Below, one piece after another: positions 21,101-29,983 of a stretch of DNA of 64,000 nucleotides. The stretch comes from Caballeronia sp. SBC1. GTDB lineage: Bacteria; Pseudomonadota; Gammaproteobacteria; Burkholderiales; Burkholderiaceae. The stretch lies in NCBI RefSeq assembly GCF_011493005.1, contig NZ_CP049158.1, positions 1,426,001 through 1,490,000 of the forward strand, read 5' to 3'. Position 1 is the stretch's first letter, and each line of letters opens with the position of its first letter. Both the position numbers and the translations under genes were made by a program. The notes beneath the pieces are model-generated. The model saw only the letters and a list, made by a program, of their open reading frames with translations, was not told the DNA's origin and searched no databases.

Positions 21101-21802
21101 GCGTTGACGCTGGATGTCTCCTGCTGCGTCGCCAGCGAAGGCGAAGCTGTAACCGGCTTCATCGAATGCCGCGAATCCCGAGATGGTGAGGTTCACCAGG
21201 TCCAGGTGATCGATTGTGTAGCCCGCGGTGGCCAGGTCGCCCACAAACGCGTCCGCATCGCCCAGCGAGACAGCCAGCAGCGCACTCAGCGTGTCGCGAT
21301 AGCCCACCGCGCGCAGCGCGGGATAAGCATCGTTCAGCCGTCGTGCCGATGTTTGCTGCTCGACATAAGCAATACGTCCTGTGCGGCGGCCCGCAACGCG
21401 CCGTTCAACGAAGACTTGCTTGGTCGCAACATAAGGGCGGCTGTAACGCAGCGCCGGTCCCGCGTCATTGCCGGTCGCACTGGTCGCCGCATCAATCCGA
21501 TGGTGACGCAACGCGTCCAACATGGCAGAACGGTCAGGAAAGGTCCGCCATTCGAGCTGCCTCTGCAACGCGGTAGCCACACGTTGCGCGAAATCGGCAG
21601 AGACGCCGCGAACTCCCGAACTGGATTCGTCCGGATCATTCATTTCCATCGGCGGCAATGCGCCCGGCACCGCGCCTACGATAAACGGCTTGGGCGTTGT
21701 TGCATTGACTGCAATGGAAAGCGCCAGCAGACAGGCGAACACTATTGCCTTGCGCAACGCCCTGATGCTTTGTGTTGCGACGCGTGTCCTTAGCAAACTC
21801 AT
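18173..21802 (-). CDS. BvgS-like hybrid sensor histidine kinase
   Basis: A 1,209-residue multidomain phosphorelay kinase. After an N-terminal signal/anchor (about 18-36) come two periplasmic SBP_bac_3 (Venus-flytrap) domains at about 38-260 and 270-500, a membrane helix at about 515-536, HisKA with the phospho-His in TMSHEIRTPMNAVLG (His573), HATPase with NLLSNAIKF and DTGIGI, a receiver with the phospho-Asp in LILTDCSMPTMSG (Asp887), and an HPt domain with ELAHRMKGAAF (His1148). There is no PAS domain. The start at 21802 is chosen because the extra 25 upstream residues break the signal. No response regulator lies next to it, so its target must be encoded elsewhere. Ligands are probably small amino-acid-like solutes. 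Confidence 0.93.
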   Translation of the reverse strand: MSLLRTRVATQSIRALRKAIVFACLLALSIAVNATTPKPFIVGAVPGALPPMEMNDPDESSSGVRGVSADFAQRVATALQRQLEWRTFPDRSAMLDALRHHRIDAATSATGNDAGPALRYSRPYVATKQVFVERRVAGRRTGRIAYVEQQTSARRLNDAYPALRAVGYRDTLSALLAVSLGDADAFVGDLATAGYTIDHLDLVNLTISGFAAFDEAGYSFAFAGDAAGDIQRQRVDAALAALPPRFLLEVRARWAAAAAVTFTRPLTLSDAQRAWISAHPVIDYSMYADAAPMTFRDSSGKPAGLAIDMLAAIGALTGLSFEGHLRGSTERVTNDLGDGRASLIAYGLSAGQIPPEFAPSKPYGEGVLVILTRAGAEPLRDAQALAGKRVALWRNHALMSMLRERMPSVRIVETSPINGQFDAVVNGQADATIIDMTFANYAVGNPYRNKLVITGAFSAQPVQHGFLIARNQPMLLAIMNRAIEHMQPTELDAIRRRWMLIEHPESQWERRRPQVIFGALLGAALLALLIGWAVSLKAQIARRRAAEHAMRLAKEEAETANRAKSTFLATMSHEIRTPMNAVLGLLELELRSPGDRASTERALGTAHQAAHDLLGMIDDILDMAKIEAGRLVLTAAPLEFGEWVKSVVAIYEPAARSKGVALVVRVRGRQEHERVWVMADALRLRQVLGNLLSNAIKFTDAGHVTLEYAIGAVRKGHAHGLLDDDARIARRELLLAVSDTGIGIAADQQALLFAPFAQARQERPGRFGGTGLGLTICRRLMTMMGGTIRLSSKPGQGSRFTARVCLPVARPPLKTLAPAHTPGLDTHGLLGLHVLVVDDHPANRILLASQLNTLGCVIETANDGDDAFARWERQRQEGAPFDLILTDCSMPTMSGEDLARAIRARELALTRANAGPKPTPIIGVTANAQPEALTQALDAGMTLCLVKPLGLDALQRALESAMRDERGMKAAAKGALQSDALHVATRARRHPTRPSHSRSFFERVLGAAAPMHVSTASIGSARSSAQGHAFADTYGPTQTFPANRAVGGAVSAALGMSVSYPGQLTGAFDGPSDTASEAAQAVDHAAPEPGTTVSPSTVPRFNADQLNGFGDQAAALVDALKSANRHDLEEARRAFASADFHRLLELAHRMKGAAFVIGATSFSDACLSLQHACASKSGQGYDTAAIHAAYARFHDEAIALQAALEQHPV

Positions 21803-22223
21803 TGGGTGATTGCCTGCGCACCGCGCCAGACACGCGCTCTTGAAAGGAGCGCCAGTGTCGCAAATACGCGCGGCCACGCCAATTGGGGAAATTGAAACGG
21901 TCAGTCAGCCTAAATGACACAGTCACATTGACCATGCAGGAACGATGCTGCGCCCGGCTATGCAAGGCTAAACAAAAGATAACGCCGGGGTCGCTTGCAT
22001 GGCTGACAAAAACGTTAGCCTGATCATTAACCGAACAGTTAACCAGCCACCGTTCGCACCGATCCAGTGCATTCATTGTTGCGAGACACACAATACTATT
22101 TCGACAGATTCACAGCTAATGCAACAACACTTAACTACCTACACTTCAGTGATGAGATTGTTCGGCATGACCTCATTGGTCCTGGAACAAACTCGACACA
22201 CAAGACCCCGAGGAGATTCCATC
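21803..22223. other. Divergent intergenic region, kinase/DUF4148 gene
   Basis: About 420 bases between divergently read genes. It is AT-richer than its surroundings and has a palindromic-looking ATTAACCGAACAGTTAAC at about 22025-22042. Open frames here are overlaps of the neighbours. No firm promoter boxes were called. Confidence 0.4.
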
Positions 22224-22544
22224 ATGTTCAAGTCACTGGTTCCCGCAATCGTGCTTGCTTCCGCGCTTGGTGCACCGGCATTCGCTTATGCGCAAGACGC
22301 GGATACGGTAAGCCGCCCTGCAGTCAAGGCCGATCTGATCCAGATGGAACAATCCGGCTACAACGTTGAAGGTGATCACACCAGCTATCCGGCGCAGACC
22401 CAGGCAGCAGAGCAACGCGTGGAAGCGAACCACGGCGTAACTGCAACGTCTTACGGCTCACCGACGGACGGCTCATATGCGGCTGGCATGCGTGCCCCGA
22501 TGGCGCAACCCGACGGAGTACATTCGGTGTACTTCGGGCATTGA
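22224..22544 (+). CDS. DUF4148-type small exported protein
   Basis: A 106-residue secreted protein with a signal peptide (MFKSLVPAIVLASALGAPAF, cleavage near AYAQDAD) and then a Gln/Glu-rich segment KADLIQMEQSGYNVEGDHTS typical of DUF4148: a V/K-x-x-L-x-x-x-E-x-x-G-Y core. These proteins are abundant in Burkholderiales periplasms; the function is unknown. AGGAGA precedes the ATG by seven bases. A hairpin terminator follows about 55 bases after the stop, so it is a single-gene unit. Confidence 0.85.
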   Translation: MFKSLVPAIVLASALGAPAFAYAQDADTVSRPAVKADLIQMEQSGYNVEGDHTSYPAQTQAAEQRVEANHGVTATSYGSPTDGSYAAGMRAPMAQPDGVHSVYFGH

Positions 22545-22599
22545 GCCAGACATTAATGACCGGACTGCCATCTAGTAAAAATTAACACTTTAGTTAAAT

Positions 22600-22640
22600 T
22601 GAAGTATTGAAAGGGGCCGCCATGTGCGGCTCTTTTCGTT
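22600..22640 (+). terminator. Probable terminator after the DUF4148 gene
   Basis: An imperfect hairpin, GAAAGGGGCCGC / GCGGCTCTTTTC, with a short CATGT loop and a T-rich right arm and tail. It fits intrinsic termination of the plus-strand transcript. Confidence 0.65.
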
Positions 22641-23190
22641 TCAATTTGCAAGCAGCGCGATCCGCATTTTGCGAACAGACCGGCATGCAGCCGTGTCTAT
22701 CTCGGCCCGCCCCATGGCCTAGCCCCCTCTTAGACCCCGTTAGCTTTCCGTTAGCCCCCGTTAGCTGATCTCTGACAGAAACTGATTTCACGGCTACCAT
22801 TCAGCAAGGTTCTGTTGCCGTACCCAATCAGCTCGCTCATTGCGAATACATGACACATCGGTGTCACATCGCTCAAACGAGCCATCCGGGCCAGGCAATA
22901 TGCAACCTGACTGATCAAATGCCGATGTTCGTTGTCGGCGTGATCATGTTCGTTCGTTTTCTCCAATGTGTTTCGTGTCACTCGCATCAAGCCGCATCAA
23001 GCCGTCCGTTTCGCGCAGTCGTTACCTAGTCGTCGCGTAGTCGTTTAAAGCTCCACCGTGACCATCAGCCATGAATGCTTAGCCGATGGTTTTCCGGCGG
23101 TTGGTGCAAGCGTGTCTGCGGTCTTCCAACCCGCAAACCGCGCATGCGCACGCCGCTTGCCTGCTCATTCACTCGCGCAAGAGGACACAC
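22641..23190. other. Gene-poor gap with three phased CCGTTAGC repeats
   Basis: About 550 bases with no convincing gene. Its notable content is three direct copies of CCGTTAGC beginning at 22737, 22748 and 22758, spaced 11 and 10 bases, about one helical turn. Such spacing is typical of OmpR-family regulator sites. The rest is featureless, and a 79-codon minus-strand frame has His-rich, non-protein-like composition. Confidence 0.5.
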
Positions 23191-23628
23191 ATGAAGACGA
23201 AACTCATCGCAGCGCTACTTGCAGCAGCGCTGGCTCAAGTCGCCCTTCCTTCGCAGGCGCAAGTTGCCGGCTCGCAGACGATCGGCATCAGCGTAGAAGA
23301 GTCCACGGCCATCCTGGGCGGCTGGAGTATCAAGAAATCCATCCTCAACAAACCGGTCGTCAACGAGAACGGCGATCGGGTCGGCGTCATTCACGACATC
23401 ATTGTGGCGCCGGACAAGTCGGTCTCTTTTGCGATCATCGCGGCCAGCCAGTTTGCCGGCGTCTCGCATCACGACGTCGCCATTCCTATCGAGCAACTCG
23501 ATATAGTCGGCGGCAAGATCGTATTGGCGGGTGCGACGAAGGCGGCCATCAAGGCGCTGCCGGAGTTTGAATACACGAAGATGCCCGCGACGCCGAGACC
23601 CCGCGCGGAATTCGCCGAACATCATTGA
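23191..23628 (+). CDS. Exported PRC-barrel domain protein
   Basis: A 145-residue protein with a signal peptide (MKTKLIAALLAAALAQVALP, cleavage near SQAQVAG). The mature part has a PRC-barrel-like core: GGWSIKKSILNKPVVNENGD, then VGVIHDIIVAPDKSVSFAII and AIPIEQLDIVGGKIVLAGAT. PRC-barrel proteins bind RNA or proteins or act in stress responses; the exported form is unassigned. The start at 23191 gives the signal peptide; the longer frame does not. It is a stand-alone gene. Confidence 0.85.
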   Translation: MKTKLIAALLAAALAQVALPSQAQVAGSQTIGISVEESTAILGGWSIKKSILNKPVVNENGDRVGVIHDIIVAPDKSVSFAIIAASQFAGVSHHDVAIPIEQLDIVGGKIVLAGATKAAIKALPEFEYTKMPATPRPRAEFAEHH

Positions 23629-23706
23629 AATTGATTTGAAATGATCTGTGGATTTGCTGCGGCTGGCGCTCGACGCCGCAGCAAATGACCCACGTTCTGC
23701 GAGAGG

Positions 23707-24009
23707 TCAGCCCGGCAGCTTCGCTGCCAGTACATCGATCTTCATGATCTGCGGCGGCGAGGCGAACAGATCGCCCGCCTTCGCCATCAACGCCTCGGCG
23801 ACCTTGCCGGAAAGATGCGCGTCGCGACCGGCTTCGTCGGGGAAAGCATCAAAGATTCCATACGTGCTCGCGTTCAACTGCAGCGCGAACCATGCGGTCG
23901 TGGCAGGTTCCTGCTCGACCAGCGCGAGGCCGCCTGCCAGGAACGCCTCGATATCTTGCTCCTTGCCGGGTTTTGCTTCCAACCGGACCCACAATGCTGT
24001 CTTGACCAT
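23707..24009 (-). CDS. Antibiotic-biosynthesis-monooxygenase-like (ABM) protein
   Basis: A 100-residue protein of the dimeric alpha/beta-barrel ABM family: VKTALWVRLEAKPGKEQDIE, then a central helix (FLAGGLALVEQEPATTAWFA) and DAFPDEAGRDAHLSGKVAEA. The family includes small oxygenases and heme-degrading enzymes, but most members, like this one, have no known substrate. The ATG at 24009 follows GGAGGAT. It precedes katE on the same strand, separated by the katE terminator. Confidence 0.85.
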   Translation of the reverse strand: MVKTALWVRLEAKPGKEQDIEAFLAGGLALVEQEPATTAWFALQLNASTYGIFDAFPDEAGRDAHLSGKVAEALMAKAGDLFASPPQIMKIDVLAAKLPG

Positions 24010-24134
24010 GTCATCCTCCGTGGAGTCGCGTCTTCCGTCTGGAAACGCGTTCATCGATCATAAAACGTGCGCCAACTGTGTGCCGGTGCTAAGCGGCAAA
24101 AGCGCGGCAGGCTTTGAAATGACAGATAACACCG

Positions 24135-24166
24135 TAAAAAAGAACCCGCGACCTCCGTCGCGGATT
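24135..24166 (-). terminator. Rho-independent terminator after katE
   Basis: Read on the minus strand: AATCCGCGAC-GGAG-GTCGCGGGTT, followed by CTTTTTT. The stem is 10 bp with one G-U-type mismatch. It lies about 30 bases after the katE stop. Confidence 0.85.
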
Positions 24167-24196
24167 CCTCTCACATACCCTATAGGTCAGCGCCCG

Positions 24197-26347
24197 TCAC
24201 GCCGGCACGCTTTCTGCCTTTTCAGCCCGCGCCCATACGCGATGTTTCGACATCGCTGCAATAAACGCCTTCATCACCTTCTTCGTGTCGCTGCCTACGC
24301 AGATGCCCTCGTCACCGCTCGGCAAATGCGCGGCGGCCAGCACGTCCTCACCGTCACCCACCGCGCCAATCGCCTTGAGATGCTTGAACGATTCAAGCAC
24401 GAAATGACGGGCATCGCCGGATTCCGACAGGAGTTTCGCACTCGCCGCACCGCCTGCCACCACCACGCCGTCGAACATGATCGACGGCAAACCAAGAATG
24501 GTTGCATCGACTTCCACACCGTCGCCCAACGTGCCTAGCTGCGGTGCGACTACCTTCGCGTGCGCACCCTCCGCTTTCAGCGCTTCCTTGATCGCCTTGA
24601 TGGTGGCGATATCCGCACCCTTCGCGGCAAGAATCGCAACCTTGCGCGTCTTCACCGACGGCTTGGTCTTCGCGACAATGCTCAACGCCGGCGACTCAGC
24701 CAGCGACGACTTGCCCAACTCCGCCGCGCTTGCGCTCGCTTTCGGCGCCGGCAGGCCGAGATTATCGGCAACACGCGCGCACAGTTCACTGTCGATATTC
24801 GCAAGAATCCCAAGCTGCCGTTCGCGGATAAACTTGCGCTCGACCTTGCCCAACTCAAATGAATACGCGCCCACGATGTGGTCCTTCTCCGGCTTCGTCA
24901 TGCTGTTCCAGAACAGCGTAGCTTGCGAATAATGATCGGCGAAGGACTCGCTGCGCTGGCGGATCTTCACGGCATCCACACGTTCCGGATAGGTCTCGAA
25001 GCCGCCGCCAGTCGCCGCTGGTTCCGTTTCCTTTGGCCAGCCGCTATCGATGGAATTAGGTTCGTACGAAGCTTGCCCGCGATTCACCGTCATCCTGTGT
25101 TTCGCGTCGCGCTGGTTGTTGTGCATCGGCGCGATGGTGCGGTTAATCGGAATCTCATGAAAGTTCGGACCGCCAAGCCGGCTGATCTGCGTGTCCGTGT
25201 AGGAGAACAAACGGCCTTGCAGCAGCGGATCATTCGAGAAGTCGATGCCCGGCACAATGTGCCCGGGACAGAACGCCACCTGTTCCGTTTCAGCGAAAAA
25301 ATTATCCGGATTGCGGTTCAGTGTGAGTTTGCCGAGCATCGTAATGGGCACGATTTCTTCTGGAATAATCTTGGTCGGATCGAGCAGATCGAAGTCGAAC
25401 GAATGCTCGTCGTCCTCCTCCACAATCTGTACGCCCAGCTCCCATTCCGGATAGTCGCCCATGTCGATCGCTTCCCACAAATCGCGCCGATGAAAATCCG
25501 CGTCCTTGCCGGCCAGCTTCTGCGCTTCATCCCACAAGAGCGAGGCCGAACCAATGGTCGGACGCCAGTGGAATTTCACGAACCTGCCCTTACCCTCTGC
25601 ATTCACCAGACGAAAGGTATGGATACCGAATCCTTCCATAGTGCGCAGGCTGCGCGGAATCGCGCGGTCCGACATGGTCCACAACACCATGTGCGCGGAC
25701 TCAGGCACAAGCGAGACGAAGTCCCAGAATGTGTCGTGGGCTGAGCCGCCCTGTGGCATTTCGTTATGCGGCTCCGGTTTGACTGCATGAACGAAGTCCG
25801 GAAACTTGATTGCGTCCTGAATGAAGAAGACGGGCATGTTGTTGCCGACCAGGTCGAAGTTGCCTTCTTCGGTGTAGAACTTGACGGCGAAACCACGCAC
25901 GTCGCGCACGGTGTCCGCTGAACCGCGCGATCCCTGCACCGTGGAAAATCGTACGTACACCGGTGTTTCCTTGTTCGGGTCCAGCAGGAACGCCGCTTTC
26001 GTCAGATCCGTATGCGCCTTGTATGGCTTGAACATGCCATGCGCGGCTGAGCCGCGTGCATGCACGATCCGCTCAGGAATCCGCTCGTGATCGAAGTGCG
26101 TGATTTTTTCACGCATGATGAAATCTTCGAGCAGCGAAGGGCCGCGAGGACCGGCTTTAAGGGTGTTCTGATTATCGGAAACCTTGACGCCCTGGTTGGT
26201 CGTCAGGGCTTGATTCGTCGCGTCCGAACGGAACGGCTCAAGACTGTCGAGCTTGGAGTTGCTGTTGTTTTGTGAGGGTGTGCGCGCAACTGCGCTGGTG
26301 TTTTTTGAGGGCGCTGGCGCGCCAGGATTCTTCTTCGAAGTCGGCAT
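24197..26347 (-). CDS. katE: Heme catalase HPII
   Basis: A 716-residue large-subunit catalase that disproportionates hydrogen peroxide. The distal heme His is in [18 protein letters not shown], the heme-pocket Asn region follows ([20 protein letters not shown]), and the proximal Tyr is in [16 protein letters not shown]. An extra C-terminal flavodoxin/DJ-1-like domain ([32 protein letters not shown]) and a Lys/Ser/Asn-rich N-terminal arm distinguish HPII from small catalases. The start at 26347 is the ATG of MPTSKKNPG. It is cytosolic and typically stationary-phase regulated. A second, manganese catalase lies at about 59.9 kb. Confidence 0.96.
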   Translation of the reverse strand: MPTSKKNPGAPAPSKNTSAVARTPSQNNSNSKLDSLEPFRSDATNQALTTNQGVKVSDNQNTLKAGPRGPSLLEDFIMREKITHFDHERIPERIVHARGSAAHGMFKPYKAHTDLTKAAFLLDPNKETPVYVRFSTVQGSRGSADTVRDVRGFAVKFYTEEGNFDLVGNNMPVFFIQDAIKFPDFVHAVKPEPHNEMPQGGSAHDTFWDFVSLVPESAHMVLWTMSDRAIPRSLRTMEGFGIHTFRLVNAEGKGRFVKFHWRPTIGSASLLWDEAQKLAGKDADFHRRDLWEAIDMGDYPEWELGVQIVEEDDEHSFDFDLLDPTKIIPEEIVPITMLGKLTLNRNPDNFFAETEQVAFCPGHIVPGIDFSNDPLLQGRLFSYTDTQISRLGGPNFHEIPINRTIAPMHNNQRDAKHRMTVNRGQASYEPNSIDSGWPKETEPAATGGGFETYPERVDAVKIRQRSESFADHYSQATLFWNSMTKPEKDHIVGAYSFELGKVERKFIRERQLGILANIDSELCARVADNLGLPAPKASASAAELGKSSLAESPALSIVAKTKPSVKTRKVAILAAKGADIATIKAIKEALKAEGAHAKVVAPQLGTLGDGVEVDATILGLPSIMFDGVVVAGGAASAKLLSESGDARHFVLESFKHLKAIGAVGDGEDVLAAAHLPSGDEGICVGSDTKKVMKAFIAAMSKHRVWARAEKAESVPA

Positions 26348-26470
26348 CGGGGGAACTCCAGTGTGCAGTAGAAGTGGCGCATTCAACATGCGCTCGTTCG
26401 TCCTTTCGCAACTTGTGTTCCCGCCGAAGCCGTGATTTAGGCCACTGACAAAACCCTCAGCGCTTGGCCG

Positions 26471-28132
26471 CTATTTCGGTTCAGCCTTGCGTTGCTGCAG
26501 TGCACGAATCCGGCCCATGGCTTCGTGATCGCTCGTCGCTGCCTGATACATCTTCGCGAGATCTGCCTTCAATTGCGTTCGCGAACCACCATCGAGATAG
26601 ACCATGTGTCCCGACGGATAGAACTTCGCCGTTAGATTCTCGCGCACGGATTTATCGATGAGCGGCATTTGCTGCAGGTCAATCACGGTCTGGTAGAACG
26701 GCGTCACGAAGTCGTAGAAACCATTCGCCGACAACACCTTCAAGTCGATGTTGAGCGCCATCGCCGCAGCCAGATCACCAGCCGTGTAGAGAATGATGTT
26801 GCCCTTCGCGTCCACGCCCTTCTGCGCGCCCGTCGGGTCCGTGTGATGGAAGTCCCAGTTCGCGAAAGCCTGGTCGTTCAAGTCCGTGAACGACGACGTG
26901 GACGTGTACTTCAGTTGCTCGTTCAGGTACTCGTTCCACATGGCGGTGTACACACCGGTCACGGCCGTCATGGTGGGATCGTTGCCGCCGGAGTTCGGAT
27001 CAATCTTGCCCGCGATACCCGTTGAAATAGCGGTCACGCGGCCATCGTAGGAACCTAGCGCCACGCCTTTGGACTTCAGGAGCGTGGTCAGAAAGAGCGA
27101 ATTGCCGCGGCTGTCGTAAGAAGCTATGTCGAGGCTCCACGCGATCAGCGTGGCTTTGTCGATCCCTGTGTATTCCGAAAGCTTCTCCACCGTGTCGTCG
27201 TCGGTCTGCGGGAATTTGCGCAGCGCCGCGAGGTAATCCGTACGTGAGAACTGCGCAACTTCCTCGGAGAACGTAAGCAGGTCGGTCGGACGCGGATGCA
27301 CGCCAAGCTTTTTATGAAACCAGGCATCGGCGGCGGCGGTAGGCAACGCGCCCACCGGATTGCCCGATTGCGTGTAGTCGAGAATGGACGACTGCAGCGT
27401 AATGCCGTTCAGGTCCACGCCGTCCTCGTGCAAGAGGTACGCGAGCACGCAACTGCGCGCCGTGCCGTACGACTCGCCGTATAGAAACTTCGGCGAATTC
27501 CAGCGGTTGTTTTTCGTCAGGAAGCGCTTGATGAATTGCTTGAGGGAATTCGCGTCCTGGTCGACGCCCCAGAAATTAATGTTCTTGTTTGGCGCAATGG
27601 CCGCTGAATAACCCGTGCCTACCGGGTTGATGAACACCAGATCGCTTTTGTCCAGCAAGCTGTCCGGGTTGTCCTCCATCTGGTACGGCGCAGGCGGCGT
27701 GAACCCGGGCATCGAGGTCTTGATGCGTTGCGGTGCGAAGGACCCGAGCAGCACGAATACCGACGACGATCCCGGCCCGCCGTTATAGAAAAACGTGACC
27801 GGGCGCGATTCTTCAGTCTGATTATCCTGAGTGAACGCAACGTAGAACAGCTTGGCTTCCGGCTTGGAACTGCTTGGATCGACGATCACAAGATGCCCGG
27901 CTGTTGCCGTGTAATCGATTGTCTTGCCGCCAATGACGGCCGAGTGATGCGTGATGGCGGCGTTTTCGTCGGTCTGGGTGGCGTCGATGGAATCGCCGGG
28001 ACCGTTGCCGTAAGCGGTGGGATCGAAGTAAGGCTGATCCCCCGCTGTTGTGGATCCGGTTGAGGACCCCGCTGAAGACGGGGTTGAAGATGTGCTTGAA
28101 GCGTTTTTCGCCGCTGAACCGGAGTTCGTCAT
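26471..28132 (-). CDS. S10 family serine carboxypeptidase-like protein
   Basis: A 553-residue alpha/beta-hydrolase-fold peptidase. The nucleophile motif is KFLYGESYGTARSCV, the oxyanion/N-terminal family block is FFYNGGPGSSSVFVLLGSFA, and the His is in KFYPSGHMVYLDGGSR, with a likely catalytic Asp in between. This is the carboxypeptidase Y family (S10), usually secreted and acid-active. Here the N-terminus is a Ser/Thr-rich low-complexity arm (SSTSSTPSSAGSSTGS) with no signal peptide or anchor. It lies next to an S53 peptidase gene on the same strand, 92 bases away, so both may be expressed together. Confidence 0.9.
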   Translation of the reverse strand: MTNSGSAAKNASSTSSTPSSAGSSTGSTTAGDQPYFDPTAYGNGPGDSIDATQTDENAAITHHSAVIGGKTIDYTATAGHLVIVDPSSSKPEAKLFYVAFTQDNQTEESRPVTFFYNGGPGSSSVFVLLGSFAPQRIKTSMPGFTPPAPYQMEDNPDSLLDKSDLVFINPVGTGYSAAIAPNKNINFWGVDQDANSLKQFIKRFLTKNNRWNSPKFLYGESYGTARSCVLAYLLHEDGVDLNGITLQSSILDYTQSGNPVGALPTAAADAWFHKKLGVHPRPTDLLTFSEEVAQFSRTDYLAALRKFPQTDDDTVEKLSEYTGIDKATLIAWSLDIASYDSRGNSLFLTTLLKSKGVALGSYDGRVTAISTGIAGKIDPNSGGNDPTMTAVTGVYTAMWNEYLNEQLKYTSTSSFTDLNDQAFANWDFHHTDPTGAQKGVDAKGNIILYTAGDLAAAMALNIDLKVLSANGFYDFVTPFYQTVIDLQQMPLIDKSVRENLTAKFYPSGHMVYLDGGSRTQLKADLAKMYQAATSDHEAMGRIRALQQRKAEPK

Positions 28133-28224
28133 GATTGCTCCTTTGCCGGTGTTGTTGGAGTTCTTGCCTGGCCCATCGTCACAACTTATCTACCCTCAAC
28201 TTATCTGATCTTGACCCGCAACCG

Positions 28225-29790
28225 CTACTTCAGCGCAGCCGCGACTTTCACGCCGTCCGGACTGCCCAGTCCCGTACACGCATCCCATCCTACCGTCGCC
28301 TCGAAACTGCCGTTGTTTCCCTGCGTGATGTCATGGCCCGCGGTCTTCGCAGCGTACAGCTTCGGGTTGAGGAAACCCACCGGCTTACCCGCCGCCGCGT
28401 TGATCCGGGCAATGAGCCCCGCCCATAGCGGCGCGACCGCGCTCGTGCCACCCACGACCGTCTGCGTCCCGTCGATAATCACATCGTAGCCCGTGACCGG
28501 CGACGCGTCGCCTGCGACATCGGGCACACCGCGCTTGGTCAGCGGCGAGCTGGCGCCGCTGACCTGCGTGACGGTCAAGCCGTTCTGCCAGACCGGCAGC
28601 GCAAACACGGCGCTCACGCCGCCACCACCCGCGCCGCCCTGTTCGCCGTCGTTCCACACAACTTCGCTCGTGATCCCGCTCGCCGATGCCCGCAGTTGTG
28701 TTCCACCGCACGCGAGCACGTACGGACTCGACGCCGGGAAATCGACATGATTTTTGCCGTCTGCGGCACCGTCGCTGGAACCGCTGTCGCCGGAGGCCAC
28801 GCATACGGTCACACCCATTGCGGCGGCCGATTGCAGCACTTCGTCGAATGCATTTTGCGATTGCGATGTCCAGTTTGACTCCGGTCCACCCCAACTGATC
28901 GAGATGACCGATGGCTTGTTGGTGTCGTCGTGGATCGCGCGATTCACGGCGTCGATAAAACCCGCGTCGCTGTTGGCCGTGAAATACACCGCGATGCGCG
29001 CGCCCGGAACAATCGCGCCGACAATTTCTATATCCAGTGCCACCTCGCCGTCAGGCCCGTTCGGGTTGCCCGACGGCGCGTTGTTGGCCTGGTCTACGCC
29101 GACCGCGACCACGGTCGGCTGGGCCACGCCCAGTTGCGAGAAATAGGCGCTCAGGTCGCTTGCGCTATACCCCCCGCCCAGTTCGATAATGCCCACGCAC
29201 TGGCCGCTGCCGTCGCCGGCGGGGAAGTCGTAGAGCCGCGCGAGATCGAGCGGCGTGTACGAGGTGCCGGACTCGCTGCGCGCTGCCTGGATTGGCGGCC
29301 GGAAGCGGAAATGCGGGCGCGCCTGCGGGCGGCTGTCGAGACCCAGCACGGCGGTCACCATGTCCTTCATGTCATCGGGCACGTTCACCGGTCCCGTGCG
29401 CCCGCGATACTCGCCAATCGCCTGATGTTCGAAGCGCTCCAGCTTGACGCCGAAGGCCGTGCTGAACTGGGCGATGGTGCCCGACAGCACCACGCTTCGC
29501 GCGCCTGCATCGGCGCGGACTACGCTCAGGCCATGCGCCTTCGCGAAGGCTTCTGTCTTGGCCACATCGGAAGCGGATGCCCCAAAGCGTGCAGCAAACT
29601 CGTCGCGAGAAACAGGTACGGCGTCGGCCGCACCCGTGTTGATCTTTTGCATCAACTGTTTGAATGCGTCCTCGTTTTGGCGCCGAAGCATCACTACTAC
29701 TTCGATTTTTTCGTCCGGATTGCATGCGCCGACGCAACGTGCGCCTTCGGGTTGCGACTTGTCGCTGCCGGCTATTGGATGCTTGCTCAT
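28225..29790 (-). CDS. S53 family peptidase (sedolisin/kumamolisin-like)
   Basis: A 521-residue proenzyme-type acid serine-carboxyl peptidase. The N-terminal third is the pro-domain (IEVVVMLRRQNEDAFKQLMQ, then GAGARSVV-like strands). The catalytic domain starts with SYTPLDLARLYDFPAG; the Glu/Asp pair is in GEVALDIEIVGAIVPGA, the oxyanion Asp in CVASGDSGSSDG, the nucleophile in VGGTSAVAPLWAGL, where SGTSA is usual, and calcium-site residues in GWDACTGLGSP. No signal peptide is seen, which is unusual for the family. The ATG at 29790 is preceded by GGAG. It pairs with the adjacent S10 gene. Confidence 0.92.
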   Translation of the reverse strand: MSKHPIAGSDKSQPEGARCVGACNPDEKIEVVVMLRRQNEDAFKQLMQKINTGAADAVPVSRDEFAARFGASASDVAKTEAFAKAHGLSVVRADAGARSVVLSGTIAQFSTAFGVKLERFEHQAIGEYRGRTGPVNVPDDMKDMVTAVLGLDSRPQARPHFRFRPPIQAARSESGTSYTPLDLARLYDFPAGDGSGQCVGIIELGGGYSASDLSAYFSQLGVAQPTVVAVGVDQANNAPSGNPNGPDGEVALDIEIVGAIVPGARIAVYFTANSDAGFIDAVNRAIHDDTNKPSVISISWGGPESNWTSQSQNAFDEVLQSAAAMGVTVCVASGDSGSSDGAADGKNHVDFPASSPYVLACGGTQLRASASGITSEVVWNDGEQGGAGGGGVSAVFALPVWQNGLTVTQVSGASSPLTKRGVPDVAGDASPVTGYDVIIDGTQTVVGGTSAVAPLWAGLIARINAAAGKPVGFLNPKLYAAKTAGHDITQGNNGSFEATVGWDACTGLGSPDGVKVAAALK

Positions 29791-29983
29791 GGCTTGTGGC
29801 TCCTGGCTGGTACGGAAAAATTCGTGTCGCGCGGATTCAGGCTTCAAGATGACTCACAAGCGATTACCTCGATTCCAGGTGGTCTCTGCTTGCTTCAGCC
29901 TGATATCCGACACGGCGCGACGAGCGCAGTTCCGGCATAGGCAAACGATTGCCATCTGCTTATGCATCGGTGCCAGGAGGCTG

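Noticed and set aside
22751..22990. 79-codon minus-strand frame in the gap before the PRC-barrel gene
   Set aside because: No ribosome site, mixed His/Asn/Asp composition, overlaps the CCGTTAGC repeats.
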